Source of the DNA: Flavobacteriales bacterium
Lineage (GTDB): Bacteria > Bacteroidota > Bacteroidia > JACJYZ01
Reading direction: 5' to 3'
Assembly (NCBI GenBank): GCA_020635855.1
Contig: JACJYZ010000002.1
Location: 930,001 to 994,000, forward strand
Length of the DNA stretch: 64,000 nt
A program made the translations under genes and the position numbers. Shown here piece after piece: positions 26,232 through 35,228 of the stretch (position 1 is its first letter; every line of letters begins with the position of its first letter). The notes below the pieces were generated by a model. That model was given only the letters and a program-made list of their open reading frames with translations, was not told where the DNA came from and did not search any database.

Positions 26232-26981
26232 TCAGACATAGCCGGTCACGGCATAAACAAGGTAGCCGACCCATTCATGGGTAAGCCTTTCCCAGCCGGC
26301 AAGGGTGGAGGCACTGGGCAGTAGCAGGTGGTCGGGAATGAATTTGCGGGGACCGCTGCTCCGGTGGGTGACAAACGGATCCGCATCGATGCCTTCTTTT
26401 CGGAAACACGCCAGCGCCCTTCGCATGTGATAGCCCGAAGTAATCAGCAGGTATTTGCCGTGAGGCAGGTGCTCCTTCAGTAACATGGAACTGTTGACGG
26501 CATTTTCGTGGGTGTTCCTGGATTCGGGCTCAATCAGTATGTCTTCTTTCGGAAGCCCGATGCGGGTGAAGTATTCCTGCAATAACAAGGCCTCCCTGTC
26601 GTCTTCCAGGATACTTCCTGATCCGCCGCTGATCAGGATCTTCCGGATGAATCCCTGCTTATACAGATCCACTGCCTGCAACATCCGGTCGATGCTTTCG
26701 TGAAACCCTATCCGTTCAAGTGTCTGATCATACGATACCATGCCGCTCAGCACGATCCCTACGTCATAGTCCCTGGCCAGCGTGTCAAGATGCACCGCCG
26801 GTGGTTCCCATTGTCGTGATACCTCATCAAGGATGAATGAATTGGAGAACACCAGCAGGGTGATGCCCGCCGCTACCAATGCCTTCCTTTTCTTTTTCCA
26901 CCAACCATATAACATCAGCAGCACAACCCAGAAGAAGGGGGTGGTCAGAAAGGCGATCAGCTTGGAGAAGATGAAGAACAT
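26232..26981 (-). CDS. YdcF/ElyC/SanA-family (DUF218) membrane protein
   Basis: 249 residues. Two N-terminal membrane helices (LIAFLTTPFFWVVLLMLYGWW and ALVAAGITLLVFSNSFIL) and a DUF218 domain: YDVGIVLSGMV, RKILISGGSGSI, EDILIEPESRNTHENAVNSS and YLLITSGYHMRRAL. This is the ElyC layout, whose members act in envelope and lipid-carrier homeostasis; exact activity is not established. ATG at 26981. Stand-alone gene. Confidence 0.9.
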   Translation of the reverse strand: MFFIFSKLIAFLTTPFFWVVLLMLYGWWKKKRKALVAAGITLLVFSNSFILDEVSRQWEPPAVHLDTLARDYDVGIVLSGMVSYDQTLERIGFHESIDRMLQAVDLYKQGFIRKILISGGSGSILEDDREALLLQEYFTRIGLPKEDILIEPESRNTHENAVNSSMLLKEHLPHGKYLLITSGYHMRRALACFRKEGIDADPFVTHRSSGPRKFIPDHLLLPSASTLAGWERLTHEWVGYLVYAVTGYV

Positions 26982-27100
26982 CGGTTCGATGGGTTTGATC
27001 TGTATGTGCCCGATGCGTCCGGGCCGGAATCCGCTTCGAAAGTAGCAAAACTTCCAAATACCGAAGACGCACTTACCCGGTGGGACAGACCGGAAGAAAG

Positions 27101-27131
27101 TTGAAAAAACTGCCCTTTTTTGCTACATTCG
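27101..27131 (+). promoter_or_regulatory. Promoter of icmF
   Basis: TTG (27101-27103), 20 bases, TACATTCG (27124-27131). The -7 box differs from TAnnTTTG by one base. The predicted leader is about 165 bases. Confidence 0.45.
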
Positions 27132-27264
27132 CAAACCTTCATGAGTGGTCTTAACCGGAATATTTTATTTAGTTGAATGTACATGATGCTGAAGTCGATG
27201 GTACGGTTTCCTGAAACGCTCCTGCCTTGTTCCGTGACGGACCAGGGTACCCGATTTGTTTCCA

Positions 27265-27299
27265 CCATTCGTCATTCGTCATTCATAATTCGTCATTTC
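27265..27299. repeat. 'Attcgtcattc' intergenic repeat before icmF
   Basis: Tandem variants of ATTCGTCATTC, the reverse complement of the type at 9528-9590. It directly precedes the icmF start and produces a false in-frame extension to 27227. Confidence 0.6.
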
Positions 27300-27301
27300 A
27301 T

Positions 27302-30300
27302 ATGATTGAAGCTCCCGCATATAAGGTCAAACATAAAGTGCGTGTCGTCACCGCCGCTTCTTTGTTCGACGGACATGATGCCGCCATCAACGTCATGCGT
27401 CGCATCATCCAGGCATCCGGCGCAGAAGTGATCCATCTGGGTCACGACCGCAGCGTGCAGGAAGTGGTCGATTGTGCCATCCAGGAAGATGCCAATGCCA
27501 TCGCCATCACCTCCTATCAAGGGGGACACATGGAGTATTTCAAATACATGTACGACCTGCTGAAAGAACAGGGGTGCGGCCATATCCGCATTTTCGGCGG
27601 CGGCGGCGGAACCATCCTTCCATCCGAAATCGAAGAACTACAGGCATACGGAATCGCGCGCATTTATCACCCTGATGATGGCCGTGAACTCGGACTCCAG
27701 GGCATGATCAATGACCTGCTTGCCAAATGCGATTTTGCAACCGGCATCAACCTCAACGGCGAAGCCAAACGCCTGTCAGACCAACGTCCCATCGACATTG
27801 CACGTCTCATATCTGCAGCCGAGAACTACCCCGAAAACCATCGGGCGATCCTTGACCAGGTATCCGTACAAGCCTCCGAATCCAAGGTGCCCGTACTCGG
27901 CATCACCGGCACAGGTGGCGCCGGAAAAAGTTCACTCGTGGATGAGATCGTTCGCCGTTTCCTGATCGATTTCCCTGATAAAACCATCGGCATCATTTCG
28001 GTGGATCCTTCCAAAAGGAAAACCGGTGGTGCCCTCCTCGGCGATCGCATCCGCATGAACAGCATCTTCAACAAGCGGTGCTACATGCGTTCCCTGGCCA
28101 CCCGCCAAAGCAACCTGGCCCTCAGTCAGCATGTGAAGGAAGCAGTGGATATCCTGAAAGCCGCAGCCTTCGACCTCGTGCTGCTGGAAACATCCGGCAT
28201 CGGACAAAGCGATACAGAGATCGTGGACCATTGCAACGTGAGCCTGTATGTGATGACGCCCGAATACGGCGCCGCATCCCAGCTGGAAAAGATCGACATG
28301 CTCGATTTCGCCGACCTCATCGCCCTGAACAAATTCGACAAGCGCGGCGCCAGCGATGCCCTCCGCGATGTGAAGAAACAATACAAACGCAACCGCCAGC
28401 TGTTTGACCTGGAAGATGCCAAGGTGCCCGTATTCGGTACCATTGCCAGTCAGTTCAATGACCCGGGTACCAATGTGCTTTACATGCACCTCATGAAGCG
28501 ACTGGCATCCGTAACAGGCGCACCCCTCGATACCCATTTCAAGGAGGAGAAGGGAGAAAGTGAAAAGATCTATGTGATCCCGCCGGCGCGCATCCGCTAC
28601 CTGAGCGAGATCAGCGATACGGTGCGCAAGTACAACGAGTGGACGGAAGCGCAGAAGGATGTGTCAAGAAAGCTTTACGGACTGGCGACGGCCATGCAGG
28701 TTTTGTCCGGCGATACATCCGGACTCAAACCGATGGAGAAGTCGGAACTGCCCAAAGGCGAAGGTTCCCTGTCTGACCTGAGGAAAGAATACGAACAGTA
28801 CCTGCGGAAACTGGATGTGAAGAACATGGAGTTGCTTCGCAGCTGGCCGCAAAAGATCGATATGTATAGCGGCGATACCTATACCTATAAGGTGCGCGAC
28901 AAGGATGTGACTGTGAAAACTTCTTCCGGCACCCTGTCGCATACGCGCATCCCCAAGGTGAGCCTTCCGCGCTATGAATCCTGGGGCGACGTGCTCAGAT
29001 GGCAGTTGCAGGAGAACGTACCGGGCGAGTTTCCCTATACCGCCGGTGTATTTCCGTTCAAACGCGAAGGAGAAGACCCCACCCGCATGTTCGCCGGTGA
29101 AGGTTGTCCGGAACGTACCAACAAACGATTCCACTACGTGAGCCTCGGCATGCCGGCCAAACGCTTGTCGACAGCGTTCGACAGCGTGACACTCTACGGC
29201 CGCGACCCCGGTGAGCGCCCCGATGTGTACGGGAAAATCGGCAACTCGGGCGTGAGCATCTGCTGTCTCGATGATGCCAAAAAGCTTTACAGCGGTTTCG
29301 ACCTGTGCGATCCGAAGACCAGCGTTTCCATGACGATCAACGGTCCGGCCCCCATGATGCTGGCGTTTTTCCTCAATGCCGCCGTTGATCAGCAATGCGA
29401 AAAGTACATCCTTGAAAACAACCTGGTGGATGATGTCCGGAAAAAGATCACTTCCCTGTTCAAGGGAAAGTTTCGACCGACCTATCATGGTGCCGGCAAC
29501 CCAAAACGCGATCTGCCCGCTCATCTGAAAGATTGTGTGGAAGGAAGTCTGCCGGAAGGAAATGACGGACTCGGACTGCTGCTGCTCGGCGTAACCGGCG
29601 ACCAGGTATTGCCTGCGGATGTGTATGAAGCGTGCAAGGAACAGGCGCTTACATCGGTGCGCGGAACCGTGCAGGCCGACATCCTGAAAGAGGACCAGGC
29701 ACAGAATACCTGCATCTTTTCCACCGAATTCGCCCTGCGCCTGATGGGCGATGTGCAGGCCTACTTCATCGACCGGCGCGTGCGCAATTTCTATTCGGTT
29801 TCGATCAGCGGTTACCACATCGCGGAAGCAGGCGCCAACCCCATCAGTCAGCTCGCATTCACACTCGCCAACGGGTTCACCTATGTGGAGTACTACCTGA
29901 GTCGGGGCATGGACATCAATGCATTTGCACCCAACCTGAGTTTCTTCTTCAGCAACGGGGTGGATGCGGAATATGCCGTGATCGGACGGGTGGCGCGCCG
30001 CATCTGGGCGAAAGCCATGCGCGATCGCTACGGTGCGGATGAACGCAGCCAGAAACTGAAATACCATATCCAGACCAGCGGACGCTCCCTGCATGCCCAG
30101 GAGATCGCATTCAACGATATCCGCACAACACTGCAGGCGTTGTATGCCATTTACGACAACTGCAACAGCCTGCACACAAATGCATACGACGAGGCCATCA
30201 CAACCCCCACCGAAGAAAGCGTGCGCAGGGCCATGGCCATCCAGCTCATCATCAACCATGAACTCGGCCTCGCCAAGAACGAGAACCCGATGCAGGGCAG

Positions 30301-30760
30301 CTTCATTATTGAAGAGCTGACCGACCTGGTGGAAGAAGCTGTGATGTCTGAGTTCGATCGCATCACCGAACGCGGTGGCGTATTGGGTGCCATGGAAACC
30401 ATGTACCAGCGCGGTAAGATCCAGGAAGAAAGTCTGTACTATGAAACCCTCAAACATACCGGCGAACTTCCACTGATCGGTGTGAATACATTCCTCAGCA
30501 GCGAAGGATCTCCCACCATCACACCGGGCGAAGTGATTCGTGCCACGGAAGAAGAAAAGCAACAACAGATCAGCACAGTGAATGCACTGCAGGAAGCAAA
30601 TGCCGCCGGTGCCGATGCCCTGCTGCAGAACGTGCAACGGACCGCCCTGGAAAACAAAAACATTTTCGAAAGCCTCATGGAAGCCTGCAAGCAATGCAGC
30701 ATCGGTCAGGTGACATCCGCCCTGTTCGAAGTGGGCGGTCAGTACCGACGGAACATGTAG
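27302..30760 (+). CDS. icmF: Fused isobutyryl-CoA mutase (IcmF)
   Basis: 1152 residues. It isomerises isobutyryl-CoA and n-butyryl-CoA using adenosylcobalamin. Order: B12-binding domain (about 10-145) with the lower-ligand histidine in LFDGHDAAINVM; MeaI-type G-protein chaperone (about 195-420) with P-loop GITGTGGAGKSS and VDPSKRKTGGALLGDRIR, plus ALNKFDK; then the mutase barrel (about 545-1150) with YTAGVFPFKR and SISGYHIAEAGANPISQLAFTL. The built-in G-protein loads and protects the cofactor. The ATG at 27302 replaces a longer frame made of repeat DNA. It probably feeds valine or branched-chain carbon into butyryl-CoA. IcmF versus a close acyl-CoA mutase relative cannot be settled by eye. 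Confidence 0.93.
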   Translation: MIEAPAYKVKHKVRVVTAASLFDGHDAAINVMRRIIQASGAEVIHLGHDRSVQEVVDCAIQEDANAIAITSYQGGHMEYFKYMYDLLKEQGCGHIRIFGGGGGTILPSEIEELQAYGIARIYHPDDGRELGLQGMINDLLAKCDFATGINLNGEAKRLSDQRPIDIARLISAAENYPENHRAILDQVSVQASESKVPVLGITGTGGAGKSSLVDEIVRRFLIDFPDKTIGIISVDPSKRKTGGALLGDRIRMNSIFNKRCYMRSLATRQSNLALSQHVKEAVDILKAAAFDLVLLETSGIGQSDTEIVDHCNVSLYVMTPEYGAASQLEKIDMLDFADLIALNKFDKRGASDALRDVKKQYKRNRQLFDLEDAKVPVFGTIASQFNDPGTNVLYMHLMKRLASVTGAPLDTHFKEEKGESEKIYVIPPARIRYLSEISDTVRKYNEWTEAQKDVSRKLYGLATAMQVLSGDTSGLKPMEKSELPKGEGSLSDLRKEYEQYLRKLDVKNMELLRSWPQKIDMYSGDTYTYKVRDKDVTVKTSSGTLSHTRIPKVSLPRYESWGDVLRWQLQENVPGEFPYTAGVFPFKREGEDPTRMFAGEGCPERTNKRFHYVSLGMPAKRLSTAFDSVTLYGRDPGERPDVYGKIGNSGVSICCLDDAKKLYSGFDLCDPKTSVSMTINGPAPMMLAFFLNAAVDQQCEKYILENNLVDDVRKKITSLFKGKFRPTYHGAGNPKRDLPAHLKDCVEGSLPEGNDGLGLLLLGVTGDQVLPADVYEACKEQALTSVRGTVQADILKEDQAQNTCIFSTEFALRLMGDVQAYFIDRRVRNFYSVSISGYHIAEAGANPISQLAFTLANGFTYVEYYLSRGMDINAFAPNLSFFFSNGVDAEYAVIGRVARRIWAKAMRDRYGADERSQKLKYHIQTSGRSLHAQEIAFNDIRTTLQALYAIYDNCNSLHTNAYDEAITTPTEESVRRAMAIQLIINHELGLAKNENPMQGSFIIEELTDLVEEAVMSEFDRITERGGVLGAMETMYQRGKIQEESLYYETLKHTGELPLIGVNTFLSSEGSPTITPGEVIRATEEEKQQQISTVNALQEANAAGADALLQNVQRTALENKNIFESLMEACKQCSIGQVTSALFEVGGQYRRNM

Positions 30761-30774
30761 CCTGAGCGAATGTG

Positions 30775-30782
30775 TATATTTG
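30775..30782 (+). promoter_or_regulatory. -7 promoter box for the nucleoid-associated protein gene
   Basis: TATATTTG, full match to TAnnTTTG, 15 bases after icmF and 28 bases before the next ATG. No -33 element is clear. Confidence 0.4.
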
Positions 30783-30810
30783 CCGTCCGTTTTTATAAAA
30801 CCCCTGATGT

Positions 30811-31845
30811 ATGATTTACCTGGAAGATGCCCTTGTTACCAATCTTTCCGCCCATCGCGTAGGCAACCAGACCGAAGGAGAAGTATTGATGCTCTCCGAA
30901 GAATCGATACCCGTTAAGGATGAGCACCTGCAAAGCCTTATCAAGAGATACCTGATATCACCGTTCAACAATCCCGAATATTTTGTGTTCCGTGAACCGG
31001 TGACGAACCCCATCGCCAAAGCGGTATCTACCATTTTTAAGAACCCGGCCAAATTACACGAGATGTCGTGTGACATTGCCAAACACCATTATGAAAAGGC
31101 TGTGCACGTATCCATACCCGCTGGCGACCTGGTGGTGGCGCACCTGCGTGATGTGCGTCTCGACGGGGAGGCAACCGACCTGGTGGCGATCTTCAAGGTG
31201 GAACACAACGAGGATTTCCTTCAGCTGACAGAAGACGGTGATAACTACCACCTCGGTTTCGCTGCGGGCATCAACCTGCAGAAACCGGAAAAGGTATGCC
31301 TGATTTTCAACATGAAAGGTGAAGAAGGCTTCAGGGTTTGCCAGCTCGATAAAACCAGCCGCCTGTCGGGAGGTGTCTATTGGAAAGATGATTTCCTGAA
31401 CCTGGTTCCTGCGGTCGACAACTACCACGATACCGCCAATTTCATGAACCTCACCAAGGCGTTTGTTAGCGACAAGCTAACCGAAGAGTTTGAGGTGGAC
31501 AGGGCCGACCAAGCCACCTTCCTCAACCGTTCCATCAGCTACCTGAAAGAGAATGATCAGCTGGACGGGGAGACATTCGGTGCCACCGTATTCGGAGATC
31601 CCAGCGTGATGGAGTCATTCAAAAACTTCAAGGATTTTTACGAACAGGAAAATGCTTTGCAGATTCCCGAAGGTTTTGCCATCTCACCCCAGGCAGTGAA
31701 AAAACAGGCCCGGATCTTCAAGAGTGTACTGAAGCTCGACAAGAACTTCCATATCTACATCCATGGCAACCGCAACATGATCGAACGGGGCACCGATGAC
31801 GGGGGAAGGAAGTTCTACAAGATCTACTACAATCAGGAGACTTGA
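30811..31845 (+). CDS. Nucleoid-associated protein (YejK/NdpA-like)
   Basis: 344 residues of the 37-kDa nucleoid-associated family. Conserved blocks: LSEESIPVKDEHLQSLIKRY, FFEP-like PVTNPIAKAVSTIF, IPAGDLVVAHLRD, LQKPEKVCLIFN and the C-terminal KNFHIYIHGNRNMIERG. The E. coli relative binds the nucleoid; the biochemical role is unclear. Cytoplasmic, no signal. ATG at 30811. Confidence 0.88.
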   Translation: MIYLEDALVTNLSAHRVGNQTEGEVLMLSEESIPVKDEHLQSLIKRYLISPFNNPEYFVFREPVTNPIAKAVSTIFKNPAKLHEMSCDIAKHHYEKAVHVSIPAGDLVVAHLRDVRLDGEATDLVAIFKVEHNEDFLQLTEDGDNYHLGFAAGINLQKPEKVCLIFNMKGEEGFRVCQLDKTSRLSGGVYWKDDFLNLVPAVDNYHDTANFMNLTKAFVSDKLTEEFEVDRADQATFLNRSISYLKENDQLDGETFGATVFGDPSVMESFKNFKDFYEQENALQIPEGFAISPQAVKKQARIFKSVLKLDKNFHIYIHGNRNMIERGTDDGGRKFYKIYYNQET

Positions 31846-31921
31846 TTTCTGAATCGGATGGATGGAGTTGTTGTGCCGTAGTTACGCCACAACTTGTATC
31901 AGTGTTGAATTGCGGGAGCGA

Positions 31922-32428
31922 TCAACGCTTGTCCTTCGTCAATATCTCTTCGATTCGCCGGTACATTTCATCTGCTTTCTGCGGCGCATCCTCCATCAGG
32001 CTGGCGCATGTGATGGCATCCACACCATCGATGTGGTAATGGCTGTCGCCAGAGGTGGTAAGCACCACCAGCTTTTCCATGGGCGGATGTGAGTCGAAAT
32101 ATCCTGCGATGACCTTCGGTGGCTGCCACAATTCCCACGTGTGCAGGATGGCGATGGCGTCCCATTCTGCGGGGTTGATGGATGGAAGCGTGTCCACATC
32201 CGCCACCTGCACAAAATAGCCGCCCTTGGCCAGGGTGTCTGCCAACTGACCGGTAACGGCATCTTTAAAGTCACTCCCCTGGGTGGCGATCAGGACGCGA
32301 CCCGTGGACTGAGGATTCCCCTTTTGCCAGGCACTCACCCGGTCCATGGAGAAATGCCATTTGTACCAGAACAGGAATGCAACGAGAAGGAGAAGCAGTG
32401 CCAGAAAAATCCGCAGGAACTTTTTCAT
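31922..32428 (-). CDS. Membrane-anchored flavodoxin-like protein
   Basis: 168 residues, ATG at 32428 (the frame upstream offers only TTG at 32443). One N-terminal helix (FLRIFLALLLLLVAFLFWY), then a flavodoxin-like alpha/beta domain: RVLIATQGSDFKDAVTGQLADTL, VQVADVDTLPSINP, AIAILHTWELWQPP, MEKLVVLTTSGD. The phosphate-binding loop is not of the classic flavodoxin type (T/SxTGxT), so FMN binding is uncertain. A TACTTTTG -7 box lies at 32441-32448. Confidence 0.7.
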   Translation of the reverse strand: MKKFLRIFLALLLLLVAFLFWYKWHFSMDRVSAWQKGNPQSTGRVLIATQGSDFKDAVTGQLADTLAKGGYFVQVADVDTLPSINPAEWDAIAILHTWELWQPPKVIAGYFDSHPPMEKLVVLTTSGDSHYHIDGVDAITCASLMEDAPQKADEMYRRIEEILTKDKR

Positions 32429-32440
32429 CGGTTTTTTCTG

Positions 32441-32448
32441 CAAAAGTA
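32441..32448 (-). promoter_or_regulatory. -7 promoter box for the flavodoxin-like gene
   Basis: Minus-strand TACTTTTG, full match to TAnnTTTG, 13 bases upstream of the ATG. No -33 element is clear. Confidence 0.4.
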
Positions 32449-32479
32449 CCGGCTGAGATTTGGTGCGGAATGACGTACG

Positions 32480-32950
32480 TCAGTGGGCGACCAGTTCTTC
32501 TGTTACGAGAGAATCTGCGTTAAGGTGATCTGCATGTGCCTTGTCTTGCCGGTTCCGGATTTTCAGTTCCATGATCCAGGCCAGCGCCTCTTCTTTGGTG
32601 CAGAATAATTTCACGGGTACTTTCAGGTCGTAGAAGTTAACCATGAACCGGATCAGCAAACGCTGGGCGGTGGAGTCCACCACAAACGCATACGCCAGTT
32701 TCTGGTTGTTGAAAGGATGGGCGGCGATCCGCTCACGGCTGTCGACCGTGGTGTGGATGATCACATTCCTCAGGTCTGCAAGTACGTAATGCGGTTGATT
32801 CCCTGTGATCATGGCGGCCACCTCCAGCAGCATCTTGCTGTCGTCCGGTCCAGCCACCACCTCACCTATGGGCTCAAGGGTGAGCACATCCCCGTCGAAC
32901 GACAAAGTGCACCTTTCAAAGGCATGAACCCGTGTAATGATCGCATCCAT
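32480..32950 (-). CDS. STAS-like hypothetical protein
   Basis: 156 residues, cytoplasmic. Pattern: a short beta-rich N-terminus (CTLSFDGDVLTLEPIGEVV), a helix (DDSKMLLEVAAMITGNQ), HYVLADLRNVIIHTTVDSRE, then AYAFVVDSTAQRLLIRFMVNFYDLKVPVKLFCTKEEALAWI. The strand-helix order and the 'KLF..KEEAL.W' ending match the two paralogues at 46267-47075. The fold looks like STAS/SpoIIAA without a recognisable phosphorylated serine. Role unknown. Confidence 0.72.
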   Translation of the reverse strand: MDAIITRVHAFERCTLSFDGDVLTLEPIGEVVAGPDDSKMLLEVAAMITGNQPHYVLADLRNVIIHTTVDSRERIAAHPFNNQKLAYAFVVDSTAQRLLIRFMVNFYDLKVPVKLFCTKEEALAWIMELKIRNRQDKAHADHLNADSLVTEELVAH

Positions 32951-33039
32951 AATGATGTTTCGTAAAGATAGGGTTCATATTGACTTTACATAATGAAAGT
33001 AACTTTTATTAACAGTCGGTTTGGTAATCAAATATCAAC

Positions 33040-33069
33040 TTGAACCCGATTTTAAGTCGTGTATATTTG
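33040..33069 (+). promoter_or_regulatory. Promoter of the NADP-reductase-like gene
   Basis: TTG (33040-33042), 19 bases, TATATTTG (33062-33069). Full match to the Bacteroidota consensus. Leader about 58 bases. Confidence 0.6.
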
Positions 33070-33130
33070 TCTTGGTGACATGGTCGCCATTTTCAAATCG
33101 TCACATTTTCACATGTTCAAATAGAATCAT

Positions 33131-33961
33131 ATGTTCAAAAAAGTAGGTATCCTCGGATCAGGAATCGTCGGCCGTGTGCTGGCGGATGGTTTCCTTAAAC
33201 ACGGTTATGAAGTGATGATGGGCACCCGGGACCCGTCCAAATTGTCGGAATGGTTGAAGACACCGATTTTTAGGGAACAAGAAGTAGATGCCATATCTGA
33301 GGATATGGGTCCAGTATTCATTAAGGGAGAATCCGCTAAGAAAAGGATTGAAAGGGCTAGAGAGAGAAGGAAAAAATACGAAGCAGATCTCAGAAAAGCG
33401 TTAGCGGCTCAGAGTTCTGAACTGAATCCTGAACAGAAACGGGTGCCTTTGGAAAAGAAAGTGGGAACATTCGCGGAAACGGCATCTTTCGCCGAATGCA
33501 TCGTCCTCTCGGTGAAAGGCAATGACGCTGTTTCTGCGTTGGAACTGGCGGGTGCCGCCAACCTGAAAGGCAAGATTGTGATCGACACCACCAACCCGAT
33601 TGCAGACGGTGCACCGGTAAACGGCGTACTTCCGTTCTACACGTCCCTTGATAAGTCCCAGATGGAAGATCTCCAGTCGCGCTTTCCCGCGGTACGGTTT
33701 GTTAAAGCCTTCAGTTGCATCGGCAATGCTTTTATGGTGAACCCTTCTTTCCCGGAAGGAAAGCCCACCATGTTCATTTGTGGAAATGATGACAAAGCCA
33801 AGCAACAGGTGTCACAACTCCTGGAACAGTTCGGCCACGATCCGGCAGACATGGGTGCCGTTGAAGCGGCCCGTGCCATCGAGCCCCTGTGCATGCTGTG
33901 GTGCATCCCGGGCATCACCCGCAACCAATGGAACCACGCCTTCCGCCTGATCCGATCCTGA
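33131..33961 (+). CDS. NAD(P)-binding reductase (F420-reductase/ProC-like) with in-frame insertion
   Basis: 276 residues with a Rossmann domain: VGILGSGIVGRVLADGFLKHG, MMGTRDPSKL for the NADP phosphate, VVLSVKG-like strand, KGKIVIDTTNPIADG and RFVKAFSCIGNAFMVNP, then KPTMFICGNDD. Relatives reduce F420 or related cofactors with NADPH, but members in organisms without F420 have unknown substrates. Residues about 44-110 (33260-33460) are extra relative to what is usual between GTRDPSKL and VGTFAET: charged, Lys/Arg/Glu-rich, helix-forming and clearly poorer in GC than the rest. The frame is kept. The gene may thus be functional with an inserted segment. Confidence 0.87.
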   Translation: MFKKVGILGSGIVGRVLADGFLKHGYEVMMGTRDPSKLSEWLKTPIFREQEVDAISEDMGPVFIKGESAKKRIERARERRKKYEADLRKALAAQSSELNPEQKRVPLEKKVGTFAETASFAECIVLSVKGNDAVSALELAGAANLKGKIVIDTTNPIADGAPVNGVLPFYTSLDKSQMEDLQSRFPAVRFVKAFSCIGNAFMVNPSFPEGKPTMFICGNDDKAKQQVSQLLEQFGHDPADMGAVEAARAIEPLCMLWCIPGITRNQWNHAFRLIRS

Positions 33962-34001
33962 TGTTGGTACGCCATACTTCGGGAACAACCGCTGTTCTGC
34001 A

Positions 34002-35141
34002 TTGACGGATTCATCTCATATCCGGGTCATCAGCGACGGTCCGGATTATTTTGCGGCGCTTCAGCAGATCATCTCGGAAGCACGCCGCGTGCTGCATGTT
34101 CAGTACTACATTTTTGCCGGGGATCAAACCGGCAACCTGATCTTCACCGCACTGGAAAAAGCCGCCTACCGGGGTGTGAATGTGTATGTGGTGGTGGATG
34201 CGTTCGGGTCTTCCGATTTCCAGCGAAAATTCGGCCACCGGGCGGCAGCTGCAGGGATTCATTTCAGGGAGTTCGGGCGGTGGCGCTTCGGTAAACGCTG
34301 GCAATCGGGCAGGAGGCTTCACCATAAAGTGGTGGTGGCCGACCACGAAATACTCCTTGTGGGAGGCATCAATGTGGCCGATAAATACATGGGCCTGGGT
34401 GCGGCTCCCTGGCTTGATTATGCCGTGCTGGTGAAAGGAGGCATCGCACAGGATGCACATGCCTTTTGTGAAGCCTTGTTCGCCAAAAAACACCTGACAC
34501 TGCGCCGGATGAAAGGAGATAACTGGTTGGTGGCAAATCCCCGGGCGGAGGTTAGGATACGTCGCAACGACTGGTTGTGGGGCCGATCGGAGATTTCCAG
34601 GTCATACCTGGAAGCCGTGACCATGGCCCGCCACAACGTGTACATCATCGCCAGCTATTTTCTTCCGGGACGCAAAATCAAAAAGCGCATCCAGGATGCT
34701 GCCGCAAGGGGTGCCGATGTTCGGTTCCTGATGGCCTCCGAATCGGACATTCCTTTCATGAAAGGAGCTTCAAGGTATCTCTACAGGTGGATGTTCAAAT
34801 ATGGCATACGCGTGTATGAATACCAGCCCGGCATGGTACATGGCAAGGTGGCCATGGCCGACGATTACTGGCTTACCATCGGTTCCTATAACCTCAATAA
34901 CCTGAGTGATCTTGGCAGCCTGGAGCTGAATGTGGAAATGCAAAGCCAGCAACTGGCGTTGGATTGGAAAGATCATTTTCTGGATTTGCTGGAACATCGA
35001 TCGGTGGAAATAAGACTTTCAACAAAGACGCGTTTCCGTTGGGTAACCATGGCTTTCGACTGGTTTTCTTACCAGGTGATGAAAGGCGCGGAAAGGTTCC
35101 TGTTGCGTCTGACAGGGAGGAAGGAAAACAGTGCATCGTGA
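34002..35141 (+). CDS. Phospholipase D / cardiolipin synthase-like protein
   Basis: 379 residues, two HKD motifs: HHKVVVADHEILLVGG (about residues 105-120) and HGKVAMADDYWLTIGSYNLN (about 280-300). Such enzymes move phosphatidyl groups, as in cardiolipin synthesis. The N-terminal membrane helices of ClsA are absent; the shape is closer to ClsB, with HVQYYIFAGDQTGN opening the first half. No upstream ATG exists, so the TTG at 34002 is taken as the start; 40 bases from the previous gene. Confidence 0.9.
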   Translation: MTDSSHIRVISDGPDYFAALQQIISEARRVLHVQYYIFAGDQTGNLIFTALEKAAYRGVNVYVVVDAFGSSDFQRKFGHRAAAAGIHFREFGRWRFGKRWQSGRRLHHKVVVADHEILLVGGINVADKYMGLGAAPWLDYAVLVKGGIAQDAHAFCEALFAKKHLTLRRMKGDNWLVANPRAEVRIRRNDWLWGRSEISRSYLEAVTMARHNVYIIASYFLPGRKIKKRIQDAAARGADVRFLMASESDIPFMKGASRYLYRWMFKYGIRVYEYQPGMVHGKVAMADDYWLTIGSYNLNNLSDLGSLELNVEMQSQQLALDWKDHFLDLLEHRSVEIRLSTKTRFRWVTMAFDWFSYQVMKGAERFLLRLTGRKENSAS

Positions 35142-35192
35142 AGAATGTGCCGTCATTTTACCAAAAGTTGAACAGACTGGAAATGGATTTCT

Positions 35193-35200
35193 TAATTTCG
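35193..35200 (+). promoter_or_regulatory. -7-like box for the coiled-coil lipoprotein gene
   Basis: TAATTTCG with TTG at 35168-35170, 22 bases upstream. One mismatch in the -7 box. Leader about 25 bases. Confidence 0.4.
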
Positions 35201-35228
35201 TAACACCAAACCTGAAAACCTCGCTTAC

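Larger units (their letters stand above)
26982..27301. other. Divergent intergenic region upstream of icmF
   Basis: 320 bases holding the icmF promoter (27101-27131) and the 'attcgtcattcataattcgtc' type repeat (27265-27299) that ends two bases before the icmF ATG. Nothing else recognised. Confidence 0.6.

Noticed and set aside
28664..30694. 676-residue open frame opposite icmF
   Set aside because: It lies entirely antisense to a conserved enzyme; its residues are His/Cys-rich and show no family motif.
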